Assembly: GCF_031954525.1 (NCBI RefSeq) | Contig: NZ_CP134868.1 | Span: 133,853-197,852, forward strand | Source of the DNA: Dyella sp. BiH032 | Lineage (GTDB): Bacteria; Pseudomonadota; Gammaproteobacteria; Xanthomonadales; Rhodanobacteraceae | Direction: 5' to 3' | Length of the DNA: 64,000 nucleotides | Part shown: in pieces, positions 62,067-64,000 of the stretch | How the letters are laid out: each line of letters opens with the position of its first letter | Numbering within the stretch: the stretch's first letter is position 1 | Made by a program: the position numbers and the translations under genes | The notes under the pieces: model-generated | Database searches by the model: none | The model's input: only the letters and a program-made list of their open reading frames with translations | What the model was told of the DNA's origin: nothing

Positions 62067-62695
62067 ACCACCCCTTGCGCGTGCTCTGCTGCCGGCTCAT
62101 CGAAGCATGCAGCCGCCATCCCGGCAACAGCTAGGCGCGTGGGATTCGTCACGCCCTGCCCTTCCAAGCTCAACGCGAGCTCGAAGCCTGAGGATTGGCT
62201 AATCCTAAGGGCAATGGGGAATCGCGCAAGGAGACGCAGCTCGTTCAGCTTCAGCGTGGCGATGCGACGAATGACCTGGTGGTCGTCGATGTCAAAGGTC
62301 GTGGCGCATGAATGGTGGTTCTGGTGGGCTTCCTGGCGGAACAATGTCCAGAACTGCTGCTGGATGCGTTCCAGCTCTCGTCCAAAGTGTTCGTTCTCCG
62401 AATAGAACTCAGGTGCGTTGATCAAACCCTTCGGACGAAGCCCGCCTTCCAGTGCATCGAGGGCCGCGAGAAGCTCGGCAGTTCGGGGGGCAAACGGGCA
62501 ACCGACAGCGCCCAACAACCGGCGCAAGGCGGCTTGGTCGAGACGCTCGAGGACGTACAGCAAACGCTGATTGCGGAAACGGCAGATCTCTTGGGCAGCG
62601 GACGGATCGCGAGCGGCGACCTGCCGAATGAACATCAGCGCATCCAACCCGTAGTCGACCAGGTCGTTTACCAGAAAGGTGTTTGCATCCAGCAC
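62063..62695 (-). CDS. FlhD-like (SetD-type) partner regulator
   Basis: 210 residues from GTG 62695 (TAGGAGTGG upstream). 'DALMFIRQVAARDPSAA' aligns with FlhD 'SYLLLAQRLIVQDKASA'. After it 'LDQAALRRLLGAVGCPFAPR' mirrors FlhD '[20 protein letters not shown]', and later 'FDIDDHQVIRRIA' mirrors FlhD 'FRFDDHQTITRLT'. It is longer than FlhD (about 116 residues), with an insertion between these blocks. Four-base coupling to the FlhC-like gene supports a FlhD-FlhC type heteromer controlling transfer. Confidence 0.65.
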   Translation of the reverse strand: MLDANTFLVNDLVDYGLDALMFIRQVAARDPSAAQEICRFRNQRLLYVLERLDQAALRRLLGAVGCPFAPRTAELLAALDALEGGLRPKGLINAPEFYSENEHFGRELERIQQQFWTLFRQEAHQNHHSCATTFDIDDHQVIRRIATLKLNELRLLARFPIALRISQSSGFELALSLEGQGVTNPTRLAVAGMAAACFDEPAAEHAQGVV

Positions 62696-62813
62696 GTTCC
62701 ACTCCTAAGCACTGTGTCCGGGTACAGCAGGCCCCAAGCGATCCGGATTCATAGCGGACCAACCAAGAGCGCAATCAGGGCATCCGGTCCACAGGCATGT
62801 CGTTTGTCGGCAG

Positions 62814-62862
62814 CTAACTGGTTTTCTTTAGAGAGCTTTTATCTGTTGGAAAACCAAGTTAG
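62814..62862. repeat. 13-bp imperfect inverted repeat ahead of the flhD-like gene
   Basis: CTAACT-GGTTTTC at 62814-62826 and GAAAACC-A-AGTTAG at 62849-62862, one bulged base, 22-bp AT-rich spacer. Lies between the end of the winged-helix gene and the flhD-like gene; operator or weak terminator. Confidence 0.6.
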
Positions 62863-63821
62863 TGAACTGAAACCGATGCACCTGTGGATAACTGCCCTCC
62901 GAGGACTGCTGAGCACGATTCAACGGCCGTGTACCAGGCTTGCCGGATGCTGCGCGGGCGAGACCAAGTCACACGGGACATCACCGATGCTAGGACACGA
63001 CTGCCGGCCTCCCAAGCGTGGCCGCGTACAAAGCCCACGGCTCGCGAGTAGCCGGCCTCCGCAGCGAGGCGCTTGGCCATTGGTGCGTCGAGCTGACGAC
63101 CGCGCGCCATTACGAGCAAGAGCGTTTCGCGGATAAAGCGAAGGTCCACGGGGCACGGCGCCTGGGCGGCGAACTCTGCGGCGTTGAGTTCGAGGATGCT
63201 TCCGTCAGAGAGCGGAACGACCACCCTGCCCTGCTCTTCCGCGTCGGCCATCATCTGGGCCTCGTCAACCGCGGCCATCAGCATCTCCTGCGCTTGCTCG
63301 GTATTGGCCCGCAGTGCACCCATTACGCGCTCGTAGGCGTCAGACGGTCCACGGAAGTCCTGGAGGAGCGTCGGGTCGGGCACAAGCCCCTCCTTCCACG
63401 CACGGGCGCACGCTTCCATGACGCTCAGCGGTTCACCCACAAGGTCACTCAGGAGCCCTGCCGGGAGCGCAGTTGCGCCTAGCGCGGATGGGCGTAGAAT
63501 GTCAAGCCCTTTTGGCGTGATGAGCGTGAGGGCGACGCATCCCTTCTGCTTGATCTGCTGATGGCGGGCAATGAGGCCCGCTTCGCGAAGGGCGTTGATT
63601 CCACGCTGCACAGCAGCCGGCGTCATGGACGCTGCGTTGGCGATCTCGTAAGTGGAGAGCGCGGTTGTGCACTCCCCTTCTGCGAACTCGGTGGTCTGGG
63701 CGAGCGTCAGGAGTACGACGGCCGCAGGGAGGCTCGAGCAGTGTTGACGGAGCCGCTGCAGGATCGACAGGGCGTCGGCGACCGCCGAAGCGTTCGGGAT
63801 GGTGTGCGCATAAGTTGTCAT
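62859..63821 (-). CDS. Winged-helix (MarR-like) protein, 320 aa
   Basis: Residues ~35-110 form a winged helix: 'LSTYEIANAASMTPAAVQRGINALREAGLI' (read in pieces) with a following wing 'KGCVALTLITPKGLDIL'. The remaining ~200 residues are helical with no recognised domain. ATG 63821 is overlapped by an ATTTGGGGTC half-site whose mirror lies 38 bases upstream, consistent with self-repression. Located beside a DnaA box and the element's FlhDC-like genes; could be a replication or transfer regulator. Confidence 0.7.
   Translation of the reverse strand: MTTYAHTIPNASAVADALSILQRLRQHCSSLPAAVVLLTLAQTTEFAEGECTTALSTYEIANAASMTPAAVQRGINALREAGLIARHQQIKQKGCVALTLITPKGLDILRPSALGATALPAGLLSDLVGEPLSVMEACARAWKEGLVPDPTLLQDFRGPSDAYERVMGALRANTEQAQEMLMAAVDEAQMMADAEEQGRVVVPLSDGSILELNAAEFAAQAPCPVDLRFIRETLLLVMARGRQLDAPMAKRLAAEAGYSRAVGFVRGHAWEAGSRVLASVMSRVTWSRPRSIRQAWYTAVESCSAVLGGQLSTGASVSVH
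62883..62891 (-). promoter_or_regulatory. Perfect DnaA box
   Basis: TTATCCACA on the minus strand, inside the last codons of the winged-helix gene. Only one perfect copy was seen here. Confidence 0.5.
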
Positions 63822-63867
63822 TTGGGGTCCTCACTTTTTTGAGGACGAGCGAAACTTGACCCAAATG
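63819..63867. promoter_or_regulatory. Operator-like inverted repeat at the winged-helix gene start
   Basis: CATTTGGGGTC (63819-63829) and GACCCAAATG (63858-63867) are mirror half-sites differing by one G. They cover the start codon of the minus gene and the -35 of a plus-strand promoter. Confidence 0.6.
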
Positions 63868-63885
63868 GTTTTTTGGTCGTACCCT
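63856..63885 (+). promoter_or_regulatory. Plus-strand promoter at the right edge
   Basis: TTGACC (63856-63861), 18-bp spacer, TACCCT (63880-63885). Points to the right edge, with a terminator 70 bases on. Confidence 0.55.
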
Positions 63886-63891
63886 AAAGAC

Positions 63892-63985
63892 CGGTCGCCA
63901 AACCGGGCCTTTTGGGGTGTGTACAACCAATCCCATAGGTCTACGAAAAGAAGCCCTGCGGTTCGCACCCGTGGGGCTTTTTCGT
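63892..63985 (+). ncRNA. Candidate short transcript (sRNA or leader)
   Basis: Region between the promoter at 63856 and the terminator at 63952-63985. No convincing gene: a frame from GTG 63917 or 63919 would have to run through the terminator. Length about 95 bases. Could be a small RNA or an attenuated leader of a gene beyond the window. Confidence 0.35.
63952..63985 (+). terminator. Rho-independent terminator near the right edge
   Basis: AAGCCCTGCGG, loop, CCGTGGGGCTT followed by TTTTC; one mismatch in the stem. Confidence 0.75.
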
Positions 63986-64000
63986 ATGTGTCGTTCGTCG

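Overview
The window reads as part of a conjugative element (large plasmid or integrative conjugative element) from a GC-rich gammaproteobacterium, most likely of the Xanthomonadales. Reasons: high GC with frequent GTG and TTG starts, an orphan dnaE2, an ESPR-type autotransporter, many xanthomonad-style accessory genes and an F-type (MPF-F) type IV secretion system. No rRNA, tRNA, CRISPR array, relaxase, coupling protein or partition genes are visible, so plasmid and ICE cannot be told apart from this piece.

Layout. 1-3.1 kb: a gene cut by the left edge (nuclease-like), a zinc-ribbon membrane protein, a hypothetical and a small exported protein, then a short array of TCCGCG repeats. 3.2-6.2 kb: error-prone polymerase DnaE2 without imuA/imuB beside it. 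6.6-11.5 kb: a 1652-residue autotransporter ending in a clear terminator. 11.6-17.9 kb: small accessory genes, an exported FKBP isomerase and an SRAP/YedK-type abasic-site protein. 18.0-24.7 kb (minus strand): a tightly coupled four-gene operon of long MbcA/ParS-type antitoxin, RES-domain toxin, tyrosine recombinase and a very large Mrr-nuclease/TPR/PIN-like protein. This is the best candidate here for an undescribed defence or mobile-element module. 24.9-31.9 kb (plus strand): KfrA-like coiled-coil protein with an overlapping membrane partner, a SprT-like protein that has lost its HExxH motif, a P-loop-less DnaB/RecA-like protein, a DUF6998-like protein and small exported proteins.

32.0-48.9 kb (minus strand) is the main transfer operon: traL-E-K-B-V-A-C, trbI, an S26-type peptidase, a trbC-traW fusion, a csrA-like gene, traU, then (behind a terminator-like hairpin) a TraN-like protein split over two overlapping genes, plus two hypothetical genes. 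Upstream of it lie tandem terminators, a small anchored protein and a hairpin-rich intergenic region (oriT-like). 50.3-54.9 kb is a complete ISL3-family mercury-resistance transposon with inverted repeats and a perfect 8-bp target duplication, inserted in the T-tract of a terminator between convergent genes. 55.0-62.7 kb is the second transfer block, flhD-like, flhC-like, traF, traH and traG, with the FlhDC-like pair placed to act as the transfer activator (compare SetCD of SXT). 62.9-64 kb: a winged-helix protein, a DnaA box, operator-like repeats and a possible small RNA.

Together the genes suggest a mobile element that makes F-like pili, with two candidate layers of control over transfer (FlhDC-like transcriptional, CsrA-like post-transcriptional), plus cargo for mercury resistance, DNA damage tolerance and probable phage or plasmid defence. 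All functional calls come from reading sequence motifs; no database search was run.
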